A DNA stretch of 64,000 nucleotides from Luteirhabdus salina (lineage in GTDB: Bacteria > Bacteroidota > Bacteroidia > Flavobacteriales > Flavobacteriaceae). Within the stretch, counting starts at the first letter, position 1. Each line of letters begins with the position of its first letter. Shown one piece after another: positions 27,226 to 36,550 of this stretch. The position numbers and the translations under genes were made by a program. The notes beneath the pieces were generated by a model that did no database searches, was not told the origin of the DNA, and saw nothing but the letters and a program-made list of their open reading frames with translations. Location of the stretch: the NCBI GenBank assembly GCA_025384855.1, contig JALAHT010000001.1, positions 372,001 to 436,000 on the forward strand, in the 5' to 3' direction.

Positions 27226-27918
27226 ATGAAAAATAACATTTTACTTTTAGCAACACTATTCATTGCGTTTGAAATGAGCGCACAAGTGGGAATCAATACT
27301 TCCAATCCTCAGACTACACTCGATGTTAATGGCGATTTGCGGGTACGGACAGTCCAGGATAATTCAGCTACTAGCGACCAATATTTAGTAGTGGATACAG
27401 ATGGATATGTACGGAAAACAACCTTCGATTTAAGCGGAACATTTATAACAGAGTTCATGGGTTATTCGACTAATAATGACACTTCCGTTTCTGATACCTC
27501 CATCATATCAAGAATAAACAGTATTACTGCTTCTTTTAATACTGGAAATTTTAATGCCTCTACCAGCGTCTTCACACCTCCTATTGACGGTATATATAGA
27601 ATTACCATGACAATTACAGCTCGAAGAGTAGGATCCCTTATTCCGCAACCCTATTACACTTTCGGACTTGCGAGGTCAACTGGTGCTGGGGAAAATATCG
27701 GACAATGGGTAGCACGCTTTTCTTTAACAGGTAGAATAATTTCTGAATCATATAATATAGTAGGTCATACAGCAACTTTTACTACTGCCGTAAATCTATT
27801 AGCATCTGAAACCTATTACTTCGGTCACGCTGCAGATACTAGAATTTTAGCTTTTCCTAATGATGGTAACGGAGGTGGTCCAGGAACGTATTATGCTATT
27901 GAAAGATTGGTGCAATAG
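27226..27918 (+). CDS. Secreted C1q/TNF-like surface protein
   Basis: A 230-residue secreted protein. After the signal peptide (NNILLLATLFIAFEMSAQ) comes VGINTSNPQTTLDVNGDLRV, the standard opening of Bacteroidota tail-fibre-like surface proteins, and then a beta-jelly-roll resembling C1q/TNF domains (YRITMTITARRVG ... YYFGHAADTRI). These usually form trimers at the cell surface. The ATG at 27226 is preferred over 27202 because it starts at the signal peptide. Phage origin is not supported by any neighbour. Confidence 0.75.
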   Translation: MKNNILLLATLFIAFEMSAQVGINTSNPQTTLDVNGDLRVRTVQDNSATSDQYLVVDTDGYVRKTTFDLSGTFITEFMGYSTNNDTSVSDTSIISRINSITASFNTGNFNASTSVFTPPIDGIYRITMTITARRVGSLIPQPYYTFGLARSTGAGENIGQWVARFSLTGRIISESYNIVGHTATFTTAVNLLASETYYFGHAADTRILAFPNDGNGGGPGTYYAIERLVQ

Positions 27919-28014
27919 TTTATCAAGTACGGAGCCCAACTTCTCGAAAGAGCATGAGTTGCTTTGTCATGATTGAATGGTTATTGTGGGAATCCTATGC
28001 TGAAAAGACATTTA

Positions 28015-29781
28015 TCATTTCTCCAATAGTAATAATCCATCATCGATAAGATGGGCCTTTTTAGGAAACTTCTTTTTTAATGCTAGTAAATGTTGTTGAA
28101 CAGCTTTACTAAGATCATTTTCTCGAGTGGCAATCAATTCAAAAATCTCCAGCGGAAGCAACCAATCGGAAGGATGGTTTTGTTGAAGTTCTTGAAATAT
28201 TGTTTTTACTTCTGAAAGTAGCTTCTCTTCTGAAACCTTCTCACTCTTCTCTCTTAGCACACGAACTGAAGCATATAAACGAATCAAGGATGCTTCTTTT
28301 TCTGAACGCTTTGGCTTGACGGTTTCGGTGGTACTCGGATTGTGCAAGGCGGTTGGAAAACTGAGGTAATCGGCAGCTCCAGCAAAGGCTGAAACAATCT
28401 CCTTCCCCACTGCCATATCGAAATCGCCCTCTTGTGGCGAAAATAACACCTCATCGCCATACTTCACCATACAGTCTGTAAATTGAATAAGCATCAATTC
28501 CCCACGAATATTCCGCATCCCCGTCACGTTCATCCCTTCCACGGTAATGCCGCTCTCAAATTCGAACGCAATCGGCTTTCCATCATAAAAATTATATGCC
28601 TGCAAATCGCGAGGCCCCATATTTTCAATGGCCAGGTTGATTTTCTTCAATTTCCCCAAAGGTGACCGAAATCCATTTTCATGTCTTTTAATACCATGCC
28701 CGATAACCTCTTTCTCACGATACGCAAGTGCTGTGGGACCTTCGGTTTCGAAATACACTACCTCGTTGTCTTCATTTTGAATCATCCTAGTGAAAACCCC
28801 GCTTACCTGAAGACCGGTACTTAATTCGATCGTTCCGATTTGCTTGGAACCAATCAATTTCTTCAATCCTCGCCACCCTCCTTTTCGTAAGGCCATGGTA
28901 TTCGCAAACTCTTCCAAAACTTCTTGTAGGTAGGCGAAATCGGGCGTTACAAATAATTGTGGTTGCGGCTTTGTAATGTCGAAATCCTGATAGGCCGCAT
29001 CGATGGAATAGGGAACCTTTTTTACCTCATCTTTCATACACCAAGTACTTTCCCCAATAGAAGACAGTAGTCCAGCACCGTAAATTTTTGGAGCATCAAG
29101 CGTTCCAACCAAACCATATTCTACCGTCCACCAATGCAGGTTTCGAATCAATGCTATTTCTGAAGGTTCGGTTTCTTTCTGCTGCAATTGCTCCACTTTT
29201 TGCTCGGCAGCATCAATTTCTTCTTCGGAAGTACCTTCCGCTTCCTTCAGAATAGAAAGTTCTCGAACGGCTTCGTACAATTCAATATCATGGGCACTGG
29301 AGATAGCTTTGGCGCCCACCTCTCCAAACCGACGAAGATATTCTGCATAATCTGGACTTGCGATGATAGGAGCGTGTCCCGCACCTTCATGAATAATATC
29401 GGGAGCGGGTGTGTATTCAATGTTTTCCAACTGACGGATGTCACTAGCAATAACCAACACCTTATACGCTTGAAATTCCATGAAAGCGTTCGGTGGAATA
29501 AACCCATCGACCGCAACCGCCGCCCAACCGATTTCCTTTAAAATACGGTTCATGCCATACATACTTGGAATTTCATCGATTGAAATTCCAGTCTTTCGCA
29601 ACCCTTCCACATAGCTATCGTGGGCTACCTTGCTAAGGTAATCGACATTCTTACGCATCACATACCGCCAAACCGCTTGATTTATCGGCGTATACTGCTC
29701 ATATTCTTGAGGCTTGATATACTGCTTTAAATGTGGCGGTAGCCGTTCTAAAAGTTCGTTCGATTCGATGCGTGTTTCCAT
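28015..29781 (-). CDS. Aromatic amino acid hydroxylase with a long C-terminal extension
   Basis: A 588-residue protein. The first half is a non-haem iron, pterin-dependent hydroxylase like phenylalanine 4-monooxygenase: iron ligands in DIIHEGAGHAPII and the Glu in WWTVEYGLVG, with IYGAGLLSSIGES after. The C-terminal half (about 300 residues) is not part of classical bacterial PheH, which is under 300 residues in total; it contains a beta-rich region (GIKRHENGFRSPLGKL) and a helical tail. Substrate (Phe, Tyr or Trp) cannot be read. The ATG at 29781 gives the usual start METRIESNELLERLP. Divergent from the TetR gene. Confidence 0.88.
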   Translation of the reverse strand: METRIESNELLERLPPHLKQYIKPQEYEQYTPINQAVWRYVMRKNVDYLSKVAHDSYVEGLRKTGISIDEIPSMYGMNRILKEIGWAAVAVDGFIPPNAFMEFQAYKVLVIASDIRQLENIEYTPAPDIIHEGAGHAPIIASPDYAEYLRRFGEVGAKAISSAHDIELYEAVRELSILKEAEGTSEEEIDAAEQKVEQLQQKETEPSEIALIRNLHWWTVEYGLVGTLDAPKIYGAGLLSSIGESTWCMKDEVKKVPYSIDAAYQDFDITKPQPQLFVTPDFAYLQEVLEEFANTMALRKGGWRGLKKLIGSKQIGTIELSTGLQVSGVFTRMIQNEDNEVVYFETEGPTALAYREKEVIGHGIKRHENGFRSPLGKLKKINLAIENMGPRDLQAYNFYDGKPIAFEFESGITVEGMNVTGMRNIRGELMLIQFTDCMVKYGDEVLFSPQEGDFDMAVGKEIVSAFAGAADYLSFPTALHNPSTTETVKPKRSEKEASLIRLYASVRVLREKSEKVSEEKLLSEVKTIFQELQQNHPSDWLLPLEIFELIATRENDLSKAVQQHLLALKKKFPKKAHLIDDGLLLLEK

Positions 29782-29853
29782 AGCTACCAAAAGTAGCACA
29801 GCCTTTTGGGCTTTACAAGGGCTAAAAAGCATTATTTTGTACCTTGCAATCAA

Positions 29854-30429
29854 ATGAAAATCTCCACCCGAAAAGAGGAAATTATAGCAGTGGCCTCCCA
29901 CCTATTCAAGGAAAAAGGGTATACGGCCGTTACCATGCGCGACATTGCCTATGCCATGGATATGAAGGCCGCTAGCCTGTATAATCATATTTCGGGAAAG
30001 CAGGAATTGCTTCACTCCTTGGTGATGCGCGTTGCCCATGCCTTTACCGATGGCATGGAAGAAGTGCGAAATAGCTCGATATCGCCACTTTCAAAAATTA
30101 CCCGAATAATTGAAATCCACATAGACATTACCGTAGCCCATCCCGATGCGCTGGCCACTATGAACAACGATTGGATGCATTTGGAAGAAGAAGCATTACA
30201 GCAGTTTGTCGCGATGCGCGACGCCTATGAAGAGAATTTTAGAACGATCTTGAAAGAGGGGATGAATAAGGGTGAACTTAAAAACCGACATCCAGAAGTG
30301 ATGCTGTTTTCAATACTTTCAACCCTGCGAACACTCTATCTTTGGTACCAAAAACGTGGTAAGGTAGATGAAAACGTATTGAAACGCGATATGACCGAAG
30401 TATTGCTGAAGGGAATCGTAAAACGATAA
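29854..30429 (+). CDS. TetR/AcrR family transcriptional regulator
   Basis: A 191-residue repressor-type protein with an N-terminal TetR helix-turn-helix (KEEIIAVASHLFKEKGYTAVTMRDIAYAMDMKAASLYNHI) and a helical C-terminal ligand domain. It is divergent from the aromatic amino acid hydroxylase with 72 bases between the start codons, so control of that gene is plausible but not shown. The ATG at 29854 fits the family N-terminus; the longer frame from 29806 would run into the hydroxylase promoter. Confidence 0.9.
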   Translation: MKISTRKEEIIAVASHLFKEKGYTAVTMRDIAYAMDMKAASLYNHISGKQELLHSLVMRVAHAFTDGMEEVRNSSISPLSKITRIIEIHIDITVAHPDALATMNNDWMHLEEEALQQFVAMRDAYEENFRTILKEGMNKGELKNRHPEVMLFSILSTLRTLYLWYQKRGKVDENVLKRDMTEVLLKGIVKR

Positions 30430-30456
30430 GACGACCTTCAACCGTTCCCAATTTGC

Positions 30457-30464
30457 TATTTTTG
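30457..30464 (+). promoter_or_regulatory. -7 box of the SpoU methyltransferase gene
   Basis: Exact TAttTTTG ending four bases before the ATG, predicting a leaderless transcript, as at rnhB. I see no clear -33 TTG at standard spacing. Confidence 0.6.
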
Positions 30465-30468
30465 CAGC

Positions 30469-30930
30469 ATGCAACCCGACAATTTTACGACTGAATTTTT
30501 TGGTATCGGTATTCAAAATGGTAAGACACCCGAAAACCTAGGTGTGTTGTGGCGAACGGCACAAAATATGGGCGCCAGCTTTATCTTCACCATAGGCAAT
30601 CGATATGCCAATCAAGCCTGCGACACCCATAATTCGGTAAAGTCGATGCCCTATTTTCACTATAAAACCTTCGATGATTTCTACAACCACCTTCCTAAAG
30701 GGGTTCGCATTGTTGGGGTTGAAAAAACGGAAGATGCAATTCCGTTGGAGCATTTTGAACACCCAAAGCGCTGTGTGTATTTACTAGGGGCTGAAGACCA
30801 TGGCCTATCGAATCAAGCTATCGAAAAATCACATTTTTTGGTACAGTTTGAAAGTAAATATAGTTTGAATGTAGCCGTTGCCGGAAGCATTGTGCTATAC
30901 GATAGAAGCAGACAGAAACCTCGTCAGTGA
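30469..30930 (+). CDS. SpoU/TrmH-family RNA 2'-O-methyltransferase
   Basis: A 153-residue SPOUT methyltransferase that should transfer a methyl group from SAM to a ribose of tRNA or rRNA. SpoU motifs are present: ENLGVLWRTAQNMG (motif 1), YLLGAEDHGLS (motif 2) and SLNVAVAGSIVLYDR (motif 3), which form the trefoil knot. It lacks the N-terminal RNA-binding extension, as in TrmL/LasT-like short members. It abuts the stop of the convergent CHAT gene without a gap. Confidence 0.9.
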   Translation: MQPDNFTTEFFGIGIQNGKTPENLGVLWRTAQNMGASFIFTIGNRYANQACDTHNSVKSMPYFHYKTFDDFYNHLPKGVRIVGVEKTEDAIPLEHFEHPKRCVYLLGAEDHGLSNQAIEKSHFLVQFESKYSLNVAVAGSIVLYDRSRQKPRQ

Positions 30931-33531
30931 TCACCTTCGGAATAAGCATACGGCAGCAAAACCAATCGGTAGGAGTCCTAAGAACCACCAATACGAAAAG
31001 GAAGAGGATGAATTTGGTTTTTGGACATCCCCAAAATAAGAAAAGGCCGCCCAATAGTAGGGTGACTTTTTAGGGTTTGAAATATTCCCGTCTTCAAGGT
31101 ATGCCCGTTTCGCTTCACTATTAGCAGTGAAGGCGGAATGGTGCTCAGAAAATTTTTTATAAAAATTTTCCATTCCTTTAGCCGTGGCAAGATCGTTTAC
31201 CTTCCAAAGGGTGACGACCACATTTTTGGCTCCGGCGTATTGAAATCCTCTCGCTAAGTTAATCGGGCCTTCCCCTTTGTATAACGCACCCACTCCCGTT
31301 TCGCAGGCGCTAAGCACTACCAATTCCGTCTTCAAATTGAGACTGTACAGTTCCTGTAGCTGAAGCGATTCGTCGTAAAATTCAATACGCGCTGGATGGG
31401 AGGCCGTTCCGCCGTAGGCGTGACTAGAAATATGAATGCCTGAAAACTTTGGAAGTTGATCGAGAAAATCCTGTCTAGTTGCGGCTTCATTTATCAACAC
31501 CTTAGCATCCACGGCATTTTGAAACGCCTTCGCCTCTTTTTTTGAAAAGAACAACTCGTTAGGCGTTCCCTCAAAAACAGGGAATACTCCCAACATATGG
31601 ATTTCTTCATTCGAAATGGTTTCCTTTGAATAGTGCATATATTGTGAAAATGAAGAAGCATAGGCGGTGTTGTACGATGTCACCAAAAATGGCATCTCCT
31701 CAAACTGGTTGGAAGCGGAAGGCTTCGTCAACAGCGCATCGAAAGGAACAAAGCTTAAAATCCCATCTGGAACAAGGACTAAATTTGAAAATTCACTTTG
31801 TTTTGAAAGTTGAAGTTTTTGAAAAAGATCGAAAGCCAGTTTCTTGTATCGGGAAACATTATTAGTAACCGTTTCAGGAGCGTCGAATAGTGAAACAAAT
31901 TCTTGAATCTTCTCGTGAAACCCATTTTGAAGTGAAACTCGGTTCCATTGAAAGGAATCGCTTGTCAGTTCAAATACATACATATATTCTTCACCATAGA
32001 AAAATTCATAGGCGATCGCCTCATCTTTGACTAAGCGTTGCTGTACTTCAGCCAGAGAGAATAATTTATCATTCGTACTATACTTTTGGTTAATAGCTTT
32101 ACGAGCTTCCTTTAGTTGAATGGTCAGGCTACTTATTTGCGCATTTAGCGAAGTAATTTGATCGACCTTGTTGTTTCTTTGTGCATCCACCAACTCTCTC
32201 ACCATAGTTTCATAGCGGAACGTTAGTTCACGCTCCTTCTCCAAGAGCGTATCGCTAGGATACTTCGCGCGCAATTTCTGTTTCGTCAGCGATTTAGAGA
32301 GCACCAAAGCCTTGCTCGCATCGGCCCATTGCAGCGCTTTTTCGAAAAAATCTTTATTCTTCGTTTCAGAATAGGCATTGTAATAAAGTTGAAGCACCTT
32401 TTCAGTCCGTTTACGCGCATCGGAAAGTTGAAGAATTTGGGTCTGTTGTGCCGTATATTCAGTATGTAACAGGCGTGAAACATTTTGGCTTCTTTCGTAA
32501 TACGCTATCGCTTTTTCTGGGTTTTCAGTTGCGTTTAGATCACCAAATTGATCGAAAATTCCAATCAAGGAGGTTTCACTATAGAGCCAGTCAATAGCAG
32601 GCAAAGAATCATCAGATTGAGGCAGCAGAAGCTTCAAGGCAGCCTTGAGCTCCTGCGCTGCTTGCCTTTTCTTATTGATCAACCGATAGACATCTGCCTT
32701 TTCCAAATAAAGCCGAGCTAGGTCCCTCGCTGAAGTATTGTCTTGTTGGAAAAGCATTTCTTCTGCCCTGTTTAGTAGTGAAATAGCTTCCGAATAGTTT
32801 TTACGCACTACCTGTACTTGTGCATTAAGTTTTAATTCTGAAACCGTCGGCTCCTGAAATTCTTGTTGCAACTGCTGAAGAATAGTGGCTGTCGTATCCA
32901 CCTTTTTCTGCGCCATATAACTCACCGCTGCATTATTCATTAGTGTTCGACGCTGTGAAGCTGTCAGTGCTTCGACATCGAGAGCATTTGAAAGTAAGTC
33001 GGTAGTAAGCTTGAAGTAGCCGGAAGCATTATATACAGTCGATAAATTCAAAATTCCCGCTACTTTTTGAAAGGAAGCGCCCTTTTCTTCAGCCAAATCG
33101 ATATAGGTCTTTATAGTACTTTCCGCACTGTTGAAAGCGCCTACCTTCGTATATAAATTACCGAGGGGCTGTAAACAATAGGCAATGATGTCGTACCCTT
33201 TCAGGTTTCGATTTTTAAATAGTTTCCATGCCTGTTCGTACTGCTGAATAGCCTCCGAAAGCTTCCCAAAACGTTCGAAATAATAACCTTCATTACAAAG
33301 AAGAATCACGTACGCCAAGGCTTCATCATTTGACGAAATTTGCTTCGACATCGCTTCTTCTTCACTTTTAAGATTTTGAAGATAGGTAAGGGAAGGATTC
33401 GCTACCAAGCTATCCACTTTTTGATAGAGTTGCTCCTCCAATTGCTGCGAAAACCCTTCACTCCAGAAAAGAAACACCGCTAAAAGCAATAGTGTAGGTA
33501 AAATACACTTCCTAAAACTTCCAAATAGCAT
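30931..33531 (-). CDS. Membrane-anchored extracytoplasmic TPR-CHAT protein
   Basis: An 866-residue protein with a signal peptide (LPTLLLLAVFLFWSEGFSQQ), about 12 TPR-like helical repeats (about 50-430), a coiled coil (about 440-500) and a C-terminal CHAT domain. CHAT is a caspase-like cysteine protease fold; the catalytic pair appears intact as His in GIHISSHAYGG (about 703) and Cys in VVLSACETGVGALYKGEGP (about 742). A C-terminal membrane helix with a basic end (WWFLGLLPIGFAAVCLFRR) would anchor it with the domain outside the cytoplasm. The start at 33531 overlaps the upstream gene by 20 bases (coupling). Protease activity and substrate are inference. Confidence 0.88.
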   Translation of the reverse strand: MLFGSFRKCILPTLLLLAVFLFWSEGFSQQLEEQLYQKVDSLVANPSLTYLQNLKSEEEAMSKQISSNDEALAYVILLCNEGYYFERFGKLSEAIQQYEQAWKLFKNRNLKGYDIIAYCLQPLGNLYTKVGAFNSAESTIKTYIDLAEEKGASFQKVAGILNLSTVYNASGYFKLTTDLLSNALDVEALTASQRRTLMNNAAVSYMAQKKVDTTATILQQLQQEFQEPTVSELKLNAQVQVVRKNYSEAISLLNRAEEMLFQQDNTSARDLARLYLEKADVYRLINKKRQAAQELKAALKLLLPQSDDSLPAIDWLYSETSLIGIFDQFGDLNATENPEKAIAYYERSQNVSRLLHTEYTAQQTQILQLSDARKRTEKVLQLYYNAYSETKNKDFFEKALQWADASKALVLSKSLTKQKLRAKYPSDTLLEKERELTFRYETMVRELVDAQRNNKVDQITSLNAQISSLTIQLKEARKAINQKYSTNDKLFSLAEVQQRLVKDEAIAYEFFYGEEYMYVFELTSDSFQWNRVSLQNGFHEKIQEFVSLFDAPETVTNNVSRYKKLAFDLFQKLQLSKQSEFSNLVLVPDGILSFVPFDALLTKPSASNQFEEMPFLVTSYNTAYASSFSQYMHYSKETISNEEIHMLGVFPVFEGTPNELFFSKKEAKAFQNAVDAKVLINEAATRQDFLDQLPKFSGIHISSHAYGGTASHPARIEFYDESLQLQELYSLNLKTELVVLSACETGVGALYKGEGPINLARGFQYAGAKNVVVTLWKVNDLATAKGMENFYKKFSEHHSAFTANSEAKRAYLEDGNISNPKKSPYYWAAFSYFGDVQKPNSSSSFSYWWFLGLLPIGFAAVCLFRR

Positions 33532-35467
33532 ACAGCTGTAGTTGTTGATGTGGCTCGTTGAAGTAATAGATATAGCGCGCTCCGATACTCGGACCAATCC
33601 TTACAAATCCAGCATTGGCGCCTACAAATACGCCGGGCTGGAAGTTAACGAAACTACAATCTTTCTTGAGTTCCATCGAAATATCTTGCGTCTCATCGCG
33701 TATGACGACATTTTCGTTAGGAATTTCTAAGAAATATTCGCCCATAGTATTGGTTTCGGTTGTTTCGGAAAGATCGACTTTCAACTGGGCGCCACCGGCA
33801 ACTGCCAGATAGTTATTTAGATTGTATCGATACGAGATGGGGACCAGATAGGCCGAAATATTCTGTACCTCCTTCGATTGGGTAAACTCGTAGGTATTGG
33901 TGAAGGCTTCATTAACCACTTCACTTTCAGAAAAGATTGAAAGTTCATCGAAAGAACCTGCCCCAACCATCAATTCGGCTTGCCAATAGCCACGATACGA
34001 TTTAAAAGGCGAAACGGTAACCCCAGCAAAATATTCCTGTTCTTCGGTTTCAAAAGTGTAGTGATAACCTGCTTTGGCACCAATGGAAAGGCCCGGTTTA
34101 AAGCGTGTGGTCGCGTAATTGGTAATAATCGGTTCGTTCTTGTCGAAGTAGATCGCTGTCCGGCTTTTCGTTTTCGTCTTGTGAAAATCCTTATTTAACG
34201 CAATTCTATACTTCACGAAACCCTTGGTAGAATCGTATTCCTTTACATTTTTCTGCTCGCTTCCGGGTAGGTAGATATTTTTAAATGTGAAAACAGCTTT
34301 GTTCTCCGCAAAGGTGGTATCCAAACAGCTATACTGTACCTCTCGCTCATCGGGACAGATGGGGCATTCGGGATATTGGTCGACTACCTCGATGGTCTTG
34401 GGATTAAACATTTCCGGAATATCGGTATCCAGTTTAATCGTACTGGCGGGACCTTCACCATTATTCTGAAACTTGATTTTGAAGAGAAACTTCTTAAACC
34501 GAACCAGGCGATAGTTCATAATCGTGGCGTTGGAGGCCATTTTGTTTGGGTCGTGACTGGTTACGACTTCCATTTCCGTCTCTTTCACATTGTGATTGGG
34601 GTAATCGTCATCTGGCACGTAAATACTGCGCACCTTAACGATGGCACTTGTATCTTTCAACATTTCGGGCGTTGCCTGTACGGTGAAGAAGATATTGCGC
34701 TGTTCGTTCGGTTGCATCTTATCGAAACTAAAGGCTTCGTAATTTTTATATTCTTCCTGTGATTCTTCCAAGGTGGCTGGTAAATTGACGCGTTCTGTCG
34801 AATCCTTCAAAATTTTGCGTTGGTTGAAGGTTTCCAGGGAAGCATAGTCAGAACCATCATCTGTTTTCTGAAACTGAACTGCCAGCGGTTCGACAAGTTG
34901 CTTTTCGCCATGATAGGTCCGAATGTCCGAAATCTGAAAGTGATCGGTTTTATATTTCCTTTCGTTGAAGAAAAGGTAGAGCTTTCCACGGGTTTCATAG
35001 GCTTTCGGATTTTTATATCGCATGACAAGTACGATTTCCTCACCTGGTACCGGATCGCGGTTTCGCTTTATATCTAAGGTATTCTCCATCGAAGCTTCCT
35101 CTTGATAATCGTCTGTAACGTCCGATACCGATACCTTTTCAGGTCTCGTGGCTGGTGGTTTCCCATTGTCATAATGATTGGTCACCCAAAGTCGGGCTTC
35201 ATATTCACCTTTCTCCTTATAGGAATGCTTGGGTTCTTTTTCGGTACTGTAGCGACCATCGCCAAACTCCCAATAGTAAGAATAATATGCTTTGGGAGCG
35301 CCAGCCATTTGGTTTAGTGGTGGAGTTTGTGGTGAAAACTGCACTTCATTGCCCATTACATCATAACCGATGACAGCCGTTCGTGTTTGAAGGCTATCGG
35401 CGACCGTTTGTGCTATCCCAAAAAGCGGAAATAATAGTACGCAGTAAATGAGAACCCTTTTTTCCAT
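33512..35467 (-). CDS. PKD-domain protein with a C-terminal outer-membrane barrel
   Basis: A 651-residue secreted protein. The signal peptide is MEKRVLIYCVLLFPLFGIAQ. It is followed by a PKD domain (about 55-115, YYWEFGDGRYSTEKEPKHSY), a central beta region with a DUF11-like segment (KFQNNGEGPASTIKLD) and a conserved CPICP cluster, and a C-terminal region (about 470-651) of alternating strands (SIGAKAGYHYTF ... GPSIGARYIYYF) ending in WKF, as in PorT-like barrels. So it probably displays PKD and adhesion-like domains from the outer membrane. The ATG lies one base past the previous stop. Confidence 0.85.
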   Translation of the reverse strand: MEKRVLIYCVLLFPLFGIAQTVADSLQTRTAVIGYDVMGNEVQFSPQTPPLNQMAGAPKAYYSYYWEFGDGRYSTEKEPKHSYKEKGEYEARLWVTNHYDNGKPPATRPEKVSVSDVTDDYQEEASMENTLDIKRNRDPVPGEEIVLVMRYKNPKAYETRGKLYLFFNERKYKTDHFQISDIRTYHGEKQLVEPLAVQFQKTDDGSDYASLETFNQRKILKDSTERVNLPATLEESQEEYKNYEAFSFDKMQPNEQRNIFFTVQATPEMLKDTSAIVKVRSIYVPDDDYPNHNVKETEMEVVTSHDPNKMASNATIMNYRLVRFKKFLFKIKFQNNGEGPASTIKLDTDIPEMFNPKTIEVVDQYPECPICPDEREVQYSCLDTTFAENKAVFTFKNIYLPGSEQKNVKEYDSTKGFVKYRIALNKDFHKTKTKSRTAIYFDKNEPIITNYATTRFKPGLSIGAKAGYHYTFETEEQEYFAGVTVSPFKSYRGYWQAELMVGAGSFDELSIFSESEVVNEAFTNTYEFTQSKEVQNISAYLVPISYRYNLNNYLAVAGGAQLKVDLSETTETNTMGEYFLEIPNENVVIRDETQDISMELKKDCSFVNFQPGVFVGANAGFVRIGPSIGARYIYYFNEPHQQLQLYAIWKF

Positions 35468-35468
35468 G

Positions 35469-36413
35469 TTATGGTAGTTCATTTATTAATTGGCGAAAAG
35501 CTGAAGGCGAGGCAAGCTCCGTTTCTTGAACCGTAAAAATGACCTGTTGGTTCTCCTCTATGATGAGTTCTCGAATGGCATATCGGAAATCGCCATCCTC
35601 TTCAGAAATAAAAATGATATACCCTGCTAAGCCAACTGGAAATTCACCATAGAGATAGCCCAAACTATTGGGTTCTCCCTGTAGCGCTAGATAGACATTG
35701 CTGTTTTCTTGTGAAAATTCCTGAGGTAGAAATACCTCAATTACGGTTTTTGGATCTGGAAAATTTGCAAAGCGATCGCAATTGAACCATCCCAAAGAAT
35801 TGAAAAGTGTGATATAGGCCGGATTTCCGACAGGATCTTCACCTAAAAAGAACTCACCGTTCTGAGGTGTCCAAACCACGTCACCATTGGCATTTTCTTC
35901 ACCCGTAAAAGCTGTCATTTCGGGGTCTTCGCCTCCCGTAAGGTCTGCAGGTACCGTAAGCAAGGTTTCACATTCCAATGTAAGTGGATTTCCATCCTGA
36001 AAGGCTTCAAAATAAAACATCCCGCCCGAAATTAGCAATTCGAGATTTCCGTTGGCATCAACTCCTACGGTACTGGCATTGGCAGCGAGCATTTCACCTC
36101 GATTGAAAAATTCGGTTACTTCGAACGTAATATCTCCTTCCACCGGAGCTCCGTTGAAGCTTAGACACTGTGCTGCCACATTTATAAACACACCGTTTTC
36201 CGTTTCTATGGTAAATGGTTCAGAAGCATTCACTACGAATTGTTGTGTAAGACTTTCGAAGGAGGCTTGCTGTAGCTGTTCGAACTCTTGTGGCGTTGGT
36301 GCCTCAAATGCTTCGGCTTCGGTAACGAACATCTCCTCCTCGCAATCCGAACAGGAAACACAAAACATCAGGGTACTAACTAAAAGGATAAATGATAGGC
36401 TCAGCGTCTTCAT
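35469..36413 (-). CDS. Surface lipoprotein, paralogue of the adjacent lipoprotein
   Basis: A 314-residue lipoprotein (lipobox FCVSC) with an acidic N-terminal linker. The mature domain (FINVAAQCLSFNGAPVEGDI, EVTEFFNRGEMLAANASTVGV, LLTVPADLTGGEDPEMTAF, LGWFNCDRFANFPDPKT) matches the next gene upstream domain by domain, so the two are tandem paralogues. The fold looks ZU5-like or immunoglobulin-like, but this is a guess; the function is unknown. The in-frame ATG at 36479 would precede the signal peptide by 22 residues, so 36413 is used. Confidence 0.82.
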   Translation of the reverse strand: MKTLSLSFILLVSTLMFCVSCSDCEEEMFVTEAEAFEAPTPQEFEQLQQASFESLTQQFVVNASEPFTIETENGVFINVAAQCLSFNGAPVEGDITFEVTEFFNRGEMLAANASTVGVDANGNLELLISGGMFYFEAFQDGNPLTLECETLLTVPADLTGGEDPEMTAFTGEENANGDVVWTPQNGEFFLGEDPVGNPAYITLFNSLGWFNCDRFANFPDPKTVIEVFLPQEFSQENSNVYLALQGEPNSLGYLYGEFPVGLAGYIIFISEEDGDFRYAIRELIIEENQQVIFTVQETELASPSAFRQLINELP

Positions 36414-36550
36414 AGCTGAAATGGTTTTGGTTGTCAGTAACATATTGGCATTGTTAAAGTTCCGAATAATTTTCGACATAGCAGTAATGAGTTCGAGCGC
36501 CGCTCCACAAAAGTGGTAACGACGCTCTTCCTCAACCTCTGGGGCAACTT

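Noticed and set aside
27226-27918. Prophage tail-fibre gene
   Set aside because: The VGINTSNPQTTLDVNG opening is common in Bacteroidota surface proteins, the protein has a signal peptide, and no phage genes are adjacent.
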